In this document: piece by piece, positions 34,450 to 41,927 of the stretch
Numbering within the stretch: position 1 is the first letter of the stretch
How the letters are laid out: every line of letters begins with the position of its first letter
Source of the DNA: Clostridia bacterium
GTDB taxonomy: Bacteria; Bacillota; Clostridia; Oscillospirales; Butyricicoccaceae
NCBI GenBank assembly: GCA_017521295.1
Contig: JAFXDF010000024.1
Location: 1 to 52,126, forward strand
Length of the DNA stretch: 52,126 nt
Direction of reading: 5' to 3'
The notes under the pieces: model-generated
Databases searched by the model: none
The model's input: only the letters and a program-made list of their open reading frames with translations
What the model was told of the DNA's origin: nothing
Made by a program: the position numbers and the translations under genes

Positions 34450-35817
34450 TCAGGGATGGAACCATTCATCCCGCACGGCAATGCCGTTGTCAGCCATTTT
34501 CTCTACAAAACCGGGACGGATGCCGGTGGGGATAAAGCTGCCGCCGGTGCCGTCTGGGCCAAATCCGGTGGGGCGGTACACGAAAATATCCTGGAGGGTG
34601 ATGATATCGCCCTCCATACCCACCACCTCGGAAATACTGGTGATCTTTCGGGAACCATCACGGAGGCGGGACTGCTGTACCACCACATCCAACGCCGAGG
34701 CAATTTGCTCCCGGATGGCTTTCACCGGCATGTCAAAGCCGGACATCAGTACCATGGTCTCCAGACGGGACATCAGATCTCTGGGGGAATTGGCATGGGC
34801 TGTGGTCAGAGAGCCGTCATGGCCGGTGTTCATGGCCTGTAGCATATCCAGCGTTTCGCCGGAACGAACTTCGCCTACCACAATGCGGTCGGGCCGCATA
34901 CGCAGGGCATTGCGCACCAGATCACGGATGGTCACCGCACCGGAACCCTCTACGTTGGCGGGCTTGCTTTCCAGGGTGATGACGTGCTCCTGGCGGAGCT
35001 GCAGCTCGGCTGCATCTTCGATGGTCACGATGCGCTCATCCTCCGGGATGTAGGCCGAAAGCACGCTGAGCAGGGTAGTTTTACCACTGCCGGTACCGCC
35101 CGAAACCACGATATTCAGCCGGGCTTTTACACAGGCTTCCAAAAATGCCACCATCTGAGGGGAAACCGAACCGAAGCGGATGAGATCGGCCACGGTCAGG
35201 GGGGTGGCAGAGAACTTTCGAATGGTGATGGTAGGTCCCGACAGGGCGCAGGGTGGGATGATGGCGTTGACACGGGAGCCATCTGCCAGGCGGGCGTCAA
35301 CCATGGGGCTGGCTTCGTCGATCCGTCGGCCTACTGAGGCGACGATCCGATTGATGACATTCATCACATGTAGATCATCCCGAAATTTCACGTTGGTCAG
35401 CCGGATTTTTCCGCGGGTTTCCACATAAACGCGGTCGGGACCGTTGACCATGATCTCGCTGATTTCCGGATCGGCCAGCAGCGCCTCCAGCGGACCCAAT
35501 CCAACGATATCATTATAAAGCTCGCCAATCAGCTTTCCTCGTTCCGAGCGTGGAATGTTGCCGCCGCGGAGATTGATGACCGATTCGATGACCGAGCGGA
35601 TATACTCTTTTTTCCCCGGATCATCGTCCCGGTGGTTTCCCGATTCCCGGTTTACCAGATCGATGACCTCGGCATGTACCTGCTGTTTCAGGTCTGCATA
35701 TTCCTCGGCAGCCGGCGTTGCGCCGGCATACCGGTCCGCATTTCGTCCCGATGCCGGAGCGGGATGTGCGGGCATATTGGTTTTTTTCTGGCGCTCCAGC
35801 CGCTCCATCAGACTCAT
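34450..35817 (-). CDS. cpaF: Tad pilus assembly ATPase CpaF/TadA
   Basis: A 455-aa secretion ATPase. The P-loop is VSGGTGSGKTTLLSVL (about residues 235-250), the Asp box is ITIEDAAELQL, the Walker B-like segment is RPDRIVVGEVRSGETLDMLQAMNTGHDGSLTTAHANSP, including the His box. The N-terminal 70 residues are variable. It powers extension (and in Tad systems probably retraction) of the Flp pilus from the cytoplasm. GGAGGC precedes the ATG at 35817. Confidence 0.95.
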   Translation of the reverse strand: MSLMERLERQKKTNMPAHPAPASGRNADRYAGATPAAEEYADLKQQVHAEVIDLVNRESGNHRDDDPGKKEYIRSVIESVINLRGGNIPRSERGKLIGELYNDIVGLGPLEALLADPEISEIMVNGPDRVYVETRGKIRLTNVKFRDDLHVMNVINRIVASVGRRIDEASPMVDARLADGSRVNAIIPPCALSGPTITIRKFSATPLTVADLIRFGSVSPQMVAFLEACVKARLNIVVSGGTGSGKTTLLSVLSAYIPEDERIVTIEDAAELQLRQEHVITLESKPANVEGSGAVTIRDLVRNALRMRPDRIVVGEVRSGETLDMLQAMNTGHDGSLTTAHANSPRDLMSRLETMVLMSGFDMPVKAIREQIASALDVVVQQSRLRDGSRKITSISEVVGMEGDIITLQDIFVYRPTGFGPDGTGGSFIPTGIRPGFVEKMADNGIAVRDEWFHP

Positions 35818-35862
35818 CTTTCATGCCTCCGGTTTATCAGAAATCAGGGGACATCCCGCAAA

Positions 35863-37110
35863 TCAGCTGTGCTGCAGCCGGGAGCGGGATTTCTTTTCCG
35901 CCTTTTCTTTGGTTTTATATCGTTTCATCAGTGCCCGTCGTTCTCTGGGGGTCAGTTGCTGAATGTCAAAATGATCAGCTCCGGTGAGGATCTTTTCGGC
36001 AATGTCCCCGATCGCAAGACTAAGCTTTGCTTTGGGAGCGCTTTGGGTAAAGGGCTGCCCCTGGTTCAGGGCAGCGACGGCCACCAGATAGTCGCTGGGA
36101 ATGCGGGCCAAAATGGGCGCGTCCACGATCCGCTGCACATCGGCCACCGTGATGGAACTGATCTCCACCGCCCGGTTGATAATGACCCGGATCTTTTTTT
36201 TCAACCCCAGGGATTCCAGGATGGACATGGCGATCTTGGAGTTTTTCAGTGTGGAAATGTCCAGGCCGGTGACCAGCAGAACCAGGGTGGATGCCTCCAG
36301 CGCCGCCAGTGTGGGATCGGAAAAATTGACGGCTGTGTCGATCACGATATAGTCATAATAGGAACGCAGTAACGCCAGCAGACTCTGGATCCGATCGCCC
36401 GAGACGGTTTCTGCATATTCCGGTGTTTTGGGCGCACAGAGAATATGGATGCCGCTGGAGTGGACGGTCATAAAGGCCCGAATCGAGTCAATGTTGTTGC
36501 TGAAGCTTTCCTGCATCAGATCGGAAATCGTTTCCTTGGGCTCTACATCCATGAAAATATGTACGTCACCAAATAAAAGGTCCAAATCCAGAATGGCAAC
36601 CTTTTTTTTCTGCTTGGCAAGCATCAAAGCCAGGTTGGTGGCAATGGTGGTTTTCCCAAGACCGCCTTTTGCTCCGTAAACGGTAATGATTTTGCTGGTC
36701 CAGGTGGCGCGCTCATTGGTGTCCAACGCGGCGATCCGGTCATTTTCCGAATTGTACACCCTGTGGACAAAATCACAGAGCTCTTTGGCATTTTCGGGAA
36801 AGGGGGCAATGTTATGACAGCCTGCGGCATTGGCCACCTGGATGCTTTCCAGAGTCAACGGCTGCATCAGCAGGATCACAAAGGTGTGAGGCTTCCGCTG
36901 AACCACCCGCTCGGCAAGGCTGATGGCGTCGGTATCACTTTCGCCGGAGTTGATCAGCAGAATGTTGGGGCTGAGAAGGTCCACCTTTTCCAAAGCTTCA
37001 TCGGAGCTTGCCACTTCGGCAAGGATCTCCAGCTCCGGATCGGTGTGGAGAAACTCCCGCAGACTACGGCAAACGCTTGCCTGCTTGCTGACAAGGATCA
37101 GATTGATCAT
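35863..37110 (-). CDS. tadZ: TadZ/CpaE-like pilus localisation ATPase
   Basis: A 415-aa protein with an N-terminal receiver-like domain (residues 1-125) in which the usual phosphoacceptor region reads NILLINSGES, with no aspartate at the expected place, followed by a ParA/MinD-type ATPase with deviant Walker A GAKGGLGKTT and VAILDLDLLFGDVHIF. TadZ proteins place the Tad machine in the cell, often at a pole. The basic C-terminal tail (RRALMKRYKTKEKAEKKSRS) may contact membrane or partners. AGGAGAG precedes the ATG; the gene begins four bases after cpaB. Confidence 0.9.
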   Translation of the reverse strand: MINLILVSKQASVCRSLREFLHTDPELEILAEVASSDEALEKVDLLSPNILLINSGESDTDAISLAERVVQRKPHTFVILLMQPLTLESIQVANAAGCHNIAPFPENAKELCDFVHRVYNSENDRIAALDTNERATWTSKIITVYGAKGGLGKTTIATNLALMLAKQKKKVAILDLDLLFGDVHIFMDVEPKETISDLMQESFSNNIDSIRAFMTVHSSGIHILCAPKTPEYAETVSGDRIQSLLALLRSYYDYIVIDTAVNFSDPTLAALEASTLVLLVTGLDISTLKNSKIAMSILESLGLKKKIRVIINRAVEISSITVADVQRIVDAPILARIPSDYLVAVAALNQGQPFTQSAPKAKLSLAIGDIAEKILTGADHFDIQQLTPRERRALMKRYKTKEKAEKKSRSRLQHS

Positions 37111-37114
37111 ATCA

Positions 37115-37858
37115 TCACTCTCCTGCGCTTTCGGCGTAGACGGTTTCCTGGTTCACAAGGTCCAGCTCCAGGATCTCTTCGTCCAGAGGAGACCGCAACA
37201 GTAACCGGAGATTGCCCCACCAGGCTGCGGCGTTGATGTTCATTGCCTCCTGGGGGGTCACCTCCAGGGTCACGGAAGTATATTCCTCTGCGCCGTTCTT
37301 GCCCATGACGCTGCCCACTGCCAGAAGAGAAATGTTCTGGGCCAACAGCTGGGTGGTGGGAACCTGGACCACATTTAGCTGTGTTTCGTCCAGCAGATCT
37401 GGCTTGACTTCCTGGTGCGAGTAGTTTAACAGGATATCCACCCGGTTGCCGGGTTTCAGAAAGTTGACAAGGCCGGTGTCCTTGTCAATATAGATGGTGA
37501 TGGCACGCATGCCGGGGTTTAGGGTGTACGCCAGTGTTTTCTTGTCAGAATCGGCTTCACCCACTCGGACAAGCCGGTTTTTGGTGATTTGTTCACCGGC
37601 ATACAGGTCACTGGTCATGACCATGCCAACGACATTTTGGGGATCCAGTATATAGTTTTCCAGAAGACTGTCGTCGGCAATGGACCGCAAGGTCACCATT
37701 TCCGTCGTGATCTGGGTGTTTTCGGGGATGTCAACGGCGGCCACCACCACCGTGGTGTGGGGAGCCTCCTGGGGTGTTTTGATTTCCTGCAGGAACTGAT
37801 ACAGCCCTAGACCCACGATGAGCGCGGCAAACAGGGCAGCCAGCTTTAGCTTTTTCAT
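37115..37858 (-). CDS. cpaB: Flp pilus assembly protein CpaB/RcpC
   Basis: A 247-aa protein with an N-terminal signal/anchor helix (LAALFAALIVGLGLYQFLQ) and the SAF/CpaB domain VVVAAVDIPENTQITTEMVTLRSI followed by the RcpC region (MRAITIYIDKDTGLVNFLKPGNRVDILL). In Gram-negatives RcpC is periplasmic; here it would sit on the outer face of the membrane and may bind wall glycan. GGAGGGAGATC precedes the ATG at 37858, which gives the proper signal sequence. Confidence 0.9.
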   Translation of the reverse strand: MKKLKLAALFAALIVGLGLYQFLQEIKTPQEAPHTTVVVAAVDIPENTQITTEMVTLRSIADDSLLENYILDPQNVVGMVMTSDLYAGEQITKNRLVRVGEADSDKKTLAYTLNPGMRAITIYIDKDTGLVNFLKPGNRVDILLNYSHQEVKPDLLDETQLNVVQVPTTQLLAQNISLLAVGSVMGKNGAEEYTSVTLEVTPQEAMNINAAAWWGNLRLLLRSPLDEEILELDLVNQETVYAESAGE

Positions 37859-37915
37859 GTGATCTCCCTCCGGAGCACAAATGTATGGTGTGTTTAGAAA
37901 TAGGTGCGGCAAGTA

Positions 37916-38311
37916 CTAATTTTCCAGCCGCATGGTGCAGGAGGCGTGAAGCTCCAGCGTTTGCTTTCCGAGAATGGTTGAGGTGAATCCGGTGAGGATT
38001 CGGGGCGTTGCGGTTACCGATGCGGTGATTTGCTGTGCAACCGGGTCGGATACCACAGCCACCGCACTGTTAACGCCTACCATATTGGTGATCATGCGGT
38101 TTTCTGCGGTCTCTTTCCAGTCTGTGGTGGGGTCATAGTGGATCACGGCATAGCGGGCGCCCTCGCGGGCAGCGTTGTTCAGGGTGATCTGGTTGTAGTA
38201 CAGCCAGCCAAAGTCGATGATTCCGCAAAGGAGCGCCAGCAGAAGGGGAAGTACCAGCGCAAACTCAACAATGGCCTGCCCTTTTTCCGAGCGGACGAAT
38301 CGTTTCAACAT
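37916..38311 (-). CDS. tadE: TadE-like pseudopilin
   Basis: A 131-aa protein with the TadE module: SEKGQAIVEFALVLPLLLALLCGIIDFGWLYYNQITLNNAAREGARYAV, i.e. a prepilin-peptidase-type site (Gly before QAIVEF, with Glu at +5) and a hydrophobic helix. TadE pseudopilins are processed by the prepilin peptidase and needed for pilus biogenesis. It lies downstream of flp, after a stable hairpin. Confidence 0.9.
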   Translation of the reverse strand: MLKRFVRSEKGQAIVEFALVLPLLLALLCGIIDFGWLYYNQITLNNAAREGARYAVIHYDPTTDWKETAENRMITNMVGVNSAVAVVSDPVAQQITASVTATPRILTGFTSTILGKQTLELHASCTMRLEN

Positions 38312-38337
38312 GCTGCAGCTCCTTTCTTTGATGGGGG

Positions 38338-38367
38338 AAAGCGGGGCGAGAAAGCTCGCCCCGCTTT
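38338..38367 (-). other. Stable hairpin between flp and tadE (processing or attenuation)
   Basis: AAAGCGGGGCGAG and CTCGCCCCGCTTT form a 13-bp perfect stem with a four-base loop just after flp. There is no U-run, so it is better read as a 3' stabiliser or pause that keeps pilin mRNA more abundant than the assembly genes. Confidence 0.7.
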
Positions 38368-38399
38368 GAGTGATTGGGAATCCTGGCGGGGTTTGGATA

Positions 38400-38573
38400 T
38401 TAGCCGGCAGGAGTGGTTGCTTTGTTGAGCTCGGTGGTTGCGTTGGTGAAGATGCTGGTGACTGCGGGGCCCAGCAACTTCAGAGCAGCAATAACTGCGA
38501 TGGCAATCAGTGCGATGATCAGGCCGTATTCTACCATGCCCTGTCCGCTTTCGTCCTTGAAGAAGTTTTTCAT
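38400..38573 (-). CDS. flp: Flp/Fap type IVb pilin
   Basis: A 57-aa prepilin, MKNFFKDESG before the cleavage site and QGMVEYGLIIALIAIAVIAA after it, so the mature pilin would have 47 residues. The Gly cleavage site with Glu-Tyr at +5/+6 and the long hydrophobic helix are the Flp pilin signature. TAGGAGGAAAC precedes the ATG at 38573. It is the second gene of the operon, right after the prepilin peptidase. The major subunit of the fibre. It is short enough to be missed by ORF length filters. Confidence 0.95.
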   Translation of the reverse strand: MKNFFKDESGQGMVEYGLIIALIAIAVIAALKLLGPAVTSIFTNATTELNKATTPAG

Positions 38574-38640
38574 ATTTGTTTCCTCCTAAAAAAATTTTTT
38601 CAATAATCGAATGTATATGGATGCCGTTCTTTCGGCAGGT

Positions 38641-39294
38641 TTACAAGGGAAGGTAGGGGAGTGCACAAGCAATCATCATACCTGCGGCGATAAAGGGTCC
38701 CATGGGAATATTGGTTTTCAGAAAAGCCAGCAGCGGCATTTTTCGTTGAAACACACAGTATGCCAGCATCAGAAGCCCCATAAAGAAAATGGCCAGAAGG
38801 GAATCGCCAAATCCCAGCAAAAAGCCCATAGCCGCAGCAAGCTTGATGTCGCCAGCACCTATCCGCTTGCCCATGAGGCTGGGCGCGGAAAAGACCAGGA
38901 AACAGAAGGCCATACCGCCCAGCGCCGAAAGAACATCAAAGGATGGGGCGCTCGGCAGATGCAGAAGTGCTGCTGCAATGAGCACGATCTTCAGCCCCAA
39001 TACTGTCAAAACCGTAGGGTTGGGAATAATGCTGCACAACCAGTCCGAAACCGCAACGGCCATACCCACGGTGAATACCGCCAACAGAAACAGCAGCGGA
39101 AGCCAGCGGCCGGTACAAAAGCCGATACCGCCGCCGCAAATACCTGCTGCAATGATCAGAATGCGCTGTATGGTGGGGGAGAGCCATTCCTCCCGCTTGC
39201 GGGCCCGGAGCATTCGGTATGCCCAGAAAAGCGCACCGCAGCCACATCCCGTTCCCAGTACGGCGCCTAACAGAATCCAGATTGCAGTATGCAA
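38641..39294 (-). CDS. cpaA: Tad-type prepilin peptidase CpaA/TadV
   Basis: A 217-aa membrane aspartic peptidase with about six helices. The catalytic aspartates sit in AVSDWLCSIIPN and GAGDIKLAAAMGF. It cleaves Flp prepilin and the TadE pseudopilin at the inner membrane. The best start is a TTG at 39294, eight bases after GGAGG; no ATG fits the ribosome site. It is the first gene after the riboswitch leader, with the second terminator only about 20 bp upstream. Confidence 0.88.
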   Translation of the reverse strand: MHTAIWILLGAVLGTGCGCGALFWAYRMLRARKREEWLSPTIQRILIIAAGICGGGIGFCTGRWLPLLFLLAVFTVGMAVAVSDWLCSIIPNPTVLTVLGLKIVLIAAALLHLPSAPSFDVLSALGGMAFCFLVFSAPSLMGKRIGAGDIKLAAAMGFLLGFGDSLLAIFFMGLLMLAYCVFQRKMPLLAFLKTNIPMGPFIAAGMMIACALPYLPL

Positions 39295-39312
39295 AACAGA
39301 TGCCTCCAATAC

Positions 39313-39345
39313 GAAAAAATGCTGTCCAAACTCATTTTGGACAGC
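39313..39345 (-). terminator. Regulated terminator 2 in the Tad leader
   Basis: GCTGTCCAAA and TTTGGACAGC (39321-39345, five-base loop) followed leftward by ATTTTTT. It lies between the downstream riboswitch and the cpaA ribosome site, the position of a riboswitch expression platform. A separate AT-rich hairpin (39367-39391) lies between it and the aptamer. Confidence 0.88.
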
Positions 39346-39397
39346 ACACAAAGGGACCCGGAAAAACATTCAAAACAAAAACGTTTGAATGGGTCGA

Positions 39398-39495
39398 CAA
39401 AAATCCGGAACGCCGGATACGGTAACTGGCTGCCATTTTACAGGCCCTGTAGCTTTGCGTCACACCCTTTCGGGTGCTTTGCCAAAATGAGTATT
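39398..39495 (-). ncRNA. Cyclic di-GMP-I (GEMM-I) riboswitch, downstream copy
   Basis: On the minus strand the core reads GGCAAAGC, a CACCC-GAAA-GGGTG hairpin with GNRA tetraloop, GACGCAAAGC, GGGCCT, then GGCAGCCAGTTACCG (39420-39483). These are the invariant parts of the GEMM-I aptamer: the tetraloop, its receptor region and the GACGCAAAGC linker. A short ATCCGG-CGTT-CCGGAT hairpin with TTTTTG follows the aptamer. It is nearly identical to the copy at 39619-39705. Terminator 2 follows about 50 nt later. Whether ligand turns expression on or off cannot be told without folding. Confidence 0.92.
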
Positions 39496-39527
39496 CAGTT
39501 GTAAGAACAGACAAAACCGCGGCGACA

Positions 39528-39560
39528 ACAAAAATGCCGCCCAAAATCCATTTGGGCGGC
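39528..39560 (-). terminator. Regulated terminator 1 in the Tad leader
   Basis: GCCGCCCAAA and TTTGGGCGGC (39536-39560, five-base loop) followed leftward by ATTTTTG. It lies between the two riboswitches and has the same design as terminator 2 (CCAAA-N5-TTTGG top) with a different lower stem. A spacer hairpin lies at 39583-39609. Confidence 0.88.
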
Positions 39561-39618
39561 ACACAAAAACAACACCAACAGACATCAAAAGGACAGTATC
39601 CTCCTGATGGCATAAAAT

Positions 39619-39705
39619 GATCCGGAACGCCGGATGCGGTAACTGGCTGCCATTTTACAGGCCCTGTAGCTTTGCGTCACACCCTTTCGGATGTTTTGCC
39701 CAAAT
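39619..39705 (-). ncRNA. Cyclic di-GMP-I (GEMM-I) riboswitch, upstream copy
   Basis: Minus-strand core GGGCAAA, ACATCC-GAAA-GGGTGT hairpin, GACGCAAAGC, GGGCCT and GGCAGCCAGTTACCG (39637-39701). Over about 80 nt it differs from the downstream copy at only a few positions, some of them compensatory within the tetraloop hairpin (U-G instead of C-G). It is the first element transcribed from the promoter at 39737-39765, followed by its own terminator at 39528-39560. Confidence 0.92.
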
Positions 39706-39736
39706 ATTTTTCAGTTTTGAAAGTTTCTTTGTTAAA

Positions 39737-39765
39737 ATAAAAGCACACTTTTTTCAATTTGTCAA
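39737..39765 (-). promoter_or_regulatory. Promoter of the Tad pilus operon
   Basis: Leftward TTGACA (complement of 39760-39765), 17 bp, TTTTAT (complement of 39737-39742), placing the start just before the first riboswitch and giving a leader of about 430 nt. A second TTGACA further upstream (near 39835) lacks a good -10. The stretch 39770-39885 shows no gene. Confidence 0.7.
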
Positions 39766-39886
39766 TGGGTATTTCGCAAAAACTTTAAAATAGCGTTTTA
39801 TACATACCGATTCGGTTGAAAATGTAAGATAGTAAACTGTCAACCATATGCATTAGACAATCGTGCATAGAACAGGTAATTTGTGC

Positions 39887-40363
39887 AGGAAAGGACACCT
39901 ATGCTTTGAGTCTATTGATAGCGTTAAAGTTAATGACCGCGATGTTGCTACGCGTGATTATCAGTGCACAGCTGCTGTCAATCAGAAGGGCGCCACTTGG
40001 ACGCTGACCATTTCCGACATTAAGAAATCTGACAACAACCTTGCAGATGGTGCTACAGTTACTGTGACCTATAATGCCTACTTGAATGAGGATGCAGTTA
40101 TTGGAAACGTGGATGAAAACACCGTTTAGCTGCAGTATTCCAACAATCCCAATGTTGGTGGTAGAAGTGGGCAAGGTAAGACCTCTCCCGACATGGTTTG
40201 GGTGTTCACCTATCAAGTCAATGTGACTAAGGTTGACGGTCTGGATAATACTAAAGTTTAGAAAGATGGGGAATTCAAACTGAAGAATGCAGAAGGCAAG
40301 TGGCTGGTTGTTAATGACAACGACAAAGTTAAATAATGGGTTGATAATGAGACTCAAGTCTGA
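39887..40363 (+). pseudogene. Fragment of a sortase-type isopeptide-forming pilin (SpaA/FimA-like)
   Basis: The frame reads ESIDSVKVNDRDVATRDYQC, WTLTISDIKKSD, DGATVTVTYNAYLNEDAVIG, LQYSNNPNVGG, VWVFTYQVNVTKVDG and GEFKLKNAEGKWLVVND, a clear match in pattern to the middle of Gram-positive fimbrial isopeptide-bond major pilins (end of one Ig domain and start of the Cna-B-type domain). It is broken by in-frame TAG at 40127, TAG at 40259, TAA at 40334 and TGA at 40361, and lacks the signal peptide, most of the N-terminal domain and the LPxTG anchor. No ribosome site is seen. It is a relic of a second pilus type. Confidence 0.85.
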
Positions 40364-40914
40364 ACACGAAATGCGATTTTTCCAACGATTTGTTCGGTGG
40401 CAACACAGCCCACAACAGAATGTCTGGAATCCACCGATGTAGCGCGATGGTCGCCCATGACGAAAACCTTTTCGTCCGGCACCTGATAAGGAAACTCCTA
40501 ATCTGCTTCGCCAAATGCTTTTTCGGAAAGATACGGCTCCACCAATACAGTGCCGTTTACATATACGGTACCGTCTTCCAGAATGTTTACCCAATCTCCC
40601 GGTTTGGCGATGACGCGTTTGACCAGAATTTTATTATTGTAGTAGAAGGCGATAATATCTCCCAACTCCATATCAGATGCCTTTAAGGAAATTACGATTT
40701 CGCCATCCTGCAGTGTTGGTGTCATGGAGTTTCCGTAGATCTGAAGTACCGGCATCCACAAGGTTGCAACCAGAACCGCAATTGCAGCAACCGTGATCAG
40801 ACTGTAAATGGTGCTTCTGAGGATAACCTTATAGCGCTACTTGTATTTCACGCGGGCCAGCTCCGTTTCCAGCTGCTCCACAGACAGTTTTTCGTCAATC
40901 ATTTTCTTCTTCAT
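40354..40914 (-). pseudogene. Signal peptidase I gene interrupted by two amber codons
   Basis: Read through two in-frame TAG codons (complement of 40837-40839 and 40498-40500), the 186-codon frame is a full-length type I signal peptidase. It has a cytoplasmic N-terminus (MKKKMIDEKLSVEQLETELA), a membrane anchor, the serine motif YGNSMTPTL, the lysine motif KILVKRVIAKPGDWV, and box E as VMGDHRATSVDSRHSVVG with the end IVGKIAFRV. The first TAG separates the start from all catalytic parts, the second removes the box E region. Such dedicated peptidases accompany sortase pilus loci, matching the convergent pilin fragment. Decay is the simplest reading; amber readthrough would restore it. Confidence 0.85.
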
Positions 40915-40975
40915 ACATTTCTTCCTGTATGTTGTTCGATTTTCTCAAAGTATGCTGAAACATTTGAATATGTGT

Positions 40976-41003
40976 ATTATAACATATTCCAGAATAAAAA
41001 CAA
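40976..41003 (-). promoter_or_regulatory. Promoter upstream of the signal peptidase pseudogene
   Basis: Leftward TTGTTT (complement of 40998-41003), 16 bp, perfect TATAAT (complement of 40976-40981), about 60 bp before the ATG at 40914. The rest of 41004-41190 holds no gene that I recognise, though a frame ending LPRALLLLVSFVIKP at about 41185 looks like a coding remnant. Confidence 0.6.
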
Positions 41004-41193
41004 TGTGCCACGGACCAAGATGTATGATTTGTTTTGGCTTCGTCAGAAGTCATGGAACCATGCAGAACACGATTTTTCACTGCGCTGAGTATTCACGGCC
41101 ATCATCCACCCTTTTATGGCGAGCGACTGCAGTTTATCCTGCCCCGTGCGCTGCTGCTTCTGGTATCCTTTGTGATCAAACCCTAAAACCGAA

Positions 41194-41227
41194 AAACGGC
41201 TCCTTTCCTTGCGGGAGGGAGCCGTTT
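41194..41227 (-). terminator. Hairpin before the esterase-like gene
   Basis: AAACGGCTCC and GGAGCCGTTT (41194-41227) enclose a 14-base loop; leftward it is followed by TTCGGTTTT, a weak U-run. Its direction is uncertain, since no leftward gene ends immediately to the right of it. Confidence 0.5.
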
Positions 41228-41261
41228 ATGGTATTCTGGGTACAAAGAGGAGGGATGTTCT

Positions 41262-41912
41262 GTGAAATGTGAAGAAAAACAGTTTTTTATTGAAAAACTG
41301 GGCTATATGAAGGTGTGGGTCTGGTCACCCGAACAAACCCAGGGCGAGCTTCCCTGTATCCTGTTCCTCCATGGTGCGGGAGAGCGTGGTGCCGATTTTG
41401 ATACCCTGTGCATGCAGGGTCTGCCCAAATATCTGGCCGCCGGCATGGAGCTTTCCGGGGTGGTGGTCTGTCCCCAGTGTCCCCAGGGTTATGTGTGGGA
41501 CAATCTGGTGCTCTATCTGGACGAGATCCTTGCGGACGTTCTGAGCCGTTATCCGGTAGATAAAGCAAAGGTCTCCCTCACCGGCCTGAGCATGGGTGGC
41601 TTCGGCACCTGGAGCTATGCCATCACCCGGCCCAAAGCCTTTTTCCGGTTGGCGCCCATCTGCGGCGGCGGTATGAACTGGCGTGCATCGGCCCTGAAGA
41701 ACATCCCGGTGTGGGCCTTCCACGGACAGGCCGACGACGATGTACCCCGTGTCTATTCCGAAGTGATGGTGGATGCCGTCAACGAGCAGGGCGGCGACGC
41801 CGTGCTGACCCAGTTCCCCGGTGTGGGGCACAATTCCTGGGATCCGGCCTATCTGAACACCGATCTGATCCCCTGGCTGCTGGGCGCGGATGTGGAGCGC
41901 AAAGGCAGCTGA
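41262..41912 (+). CDS. Alpha/beta hydrolase, esterase/phospholipase-like
   Basis: A 216-aa cytoplasmic hydrolase of the carboxylesterase/dienelactone type. ILFLHGAGERGADF gives the oxyanion HG motif, GLSMGGFGTW the nucleophile serine, HGQADDDVP the aspartate and GVGHNSWDPAY the histidine. The substrate is unknown. It starts with GTG at 41262, seven bases after AGAGGAGGG. A weak promoter (TTGCGG-N17-TATTCT, 41209-41237) precedes it. It converges with the SGNH gene, leaving 15 bp between them and no obvious terminator. Confidence 0.85.
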   Translation: MKCEEKQFFIEKLGYMKVWVWSPEQTQGELPCILFLHGAGERGADFDTLCMQGLPKYLAAGMELSGVVVCPQCPQGYVWDNLVLYLDEILADVLSRYPVDKAKVSLTGLSMGGFGTWSYAITRPKAFFRLAPICGGGMNWRASALKNIPVWAFHGQADDDVPRVYSEVMVDAVNEQGGDAVLTQFPGVGHNSWDPAYLNTDLIPWLLGADVERKGS

Positions 41913-41927
41913 ACGCAGACGCCTTTC

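Noticed and set aside
38338..38367. Intrinsic terminator after flp
   Set aside because: The stem is strong but has no U-run on the transcript side, so it is recorded as a stabilising or pausing hairpin instead.
39332..39613. A 93-codon open frame across the Tad leader
   Set aside because: It runs through two terminators and an aptamer, is Cys-rich without pattern, and simply reflects the structured RNA.
39398..39705. The pair of near-identical ~80-bp direct repeats as transposon ends or a target-site duplication
   Set aside because: The minus-strand sequence has all conserved parts of the GEMM-I aptamer and each copy is followed by a terminator, so they are functional RNA elements.
39887..40914. 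Amber stop-codon reassignment in this organism
   Set aside because: murA in the same window ends with TAG at the correct family length, and the pilin fragment also has TAA and TGA stops and a missing N-terminus; decay explains the data better.
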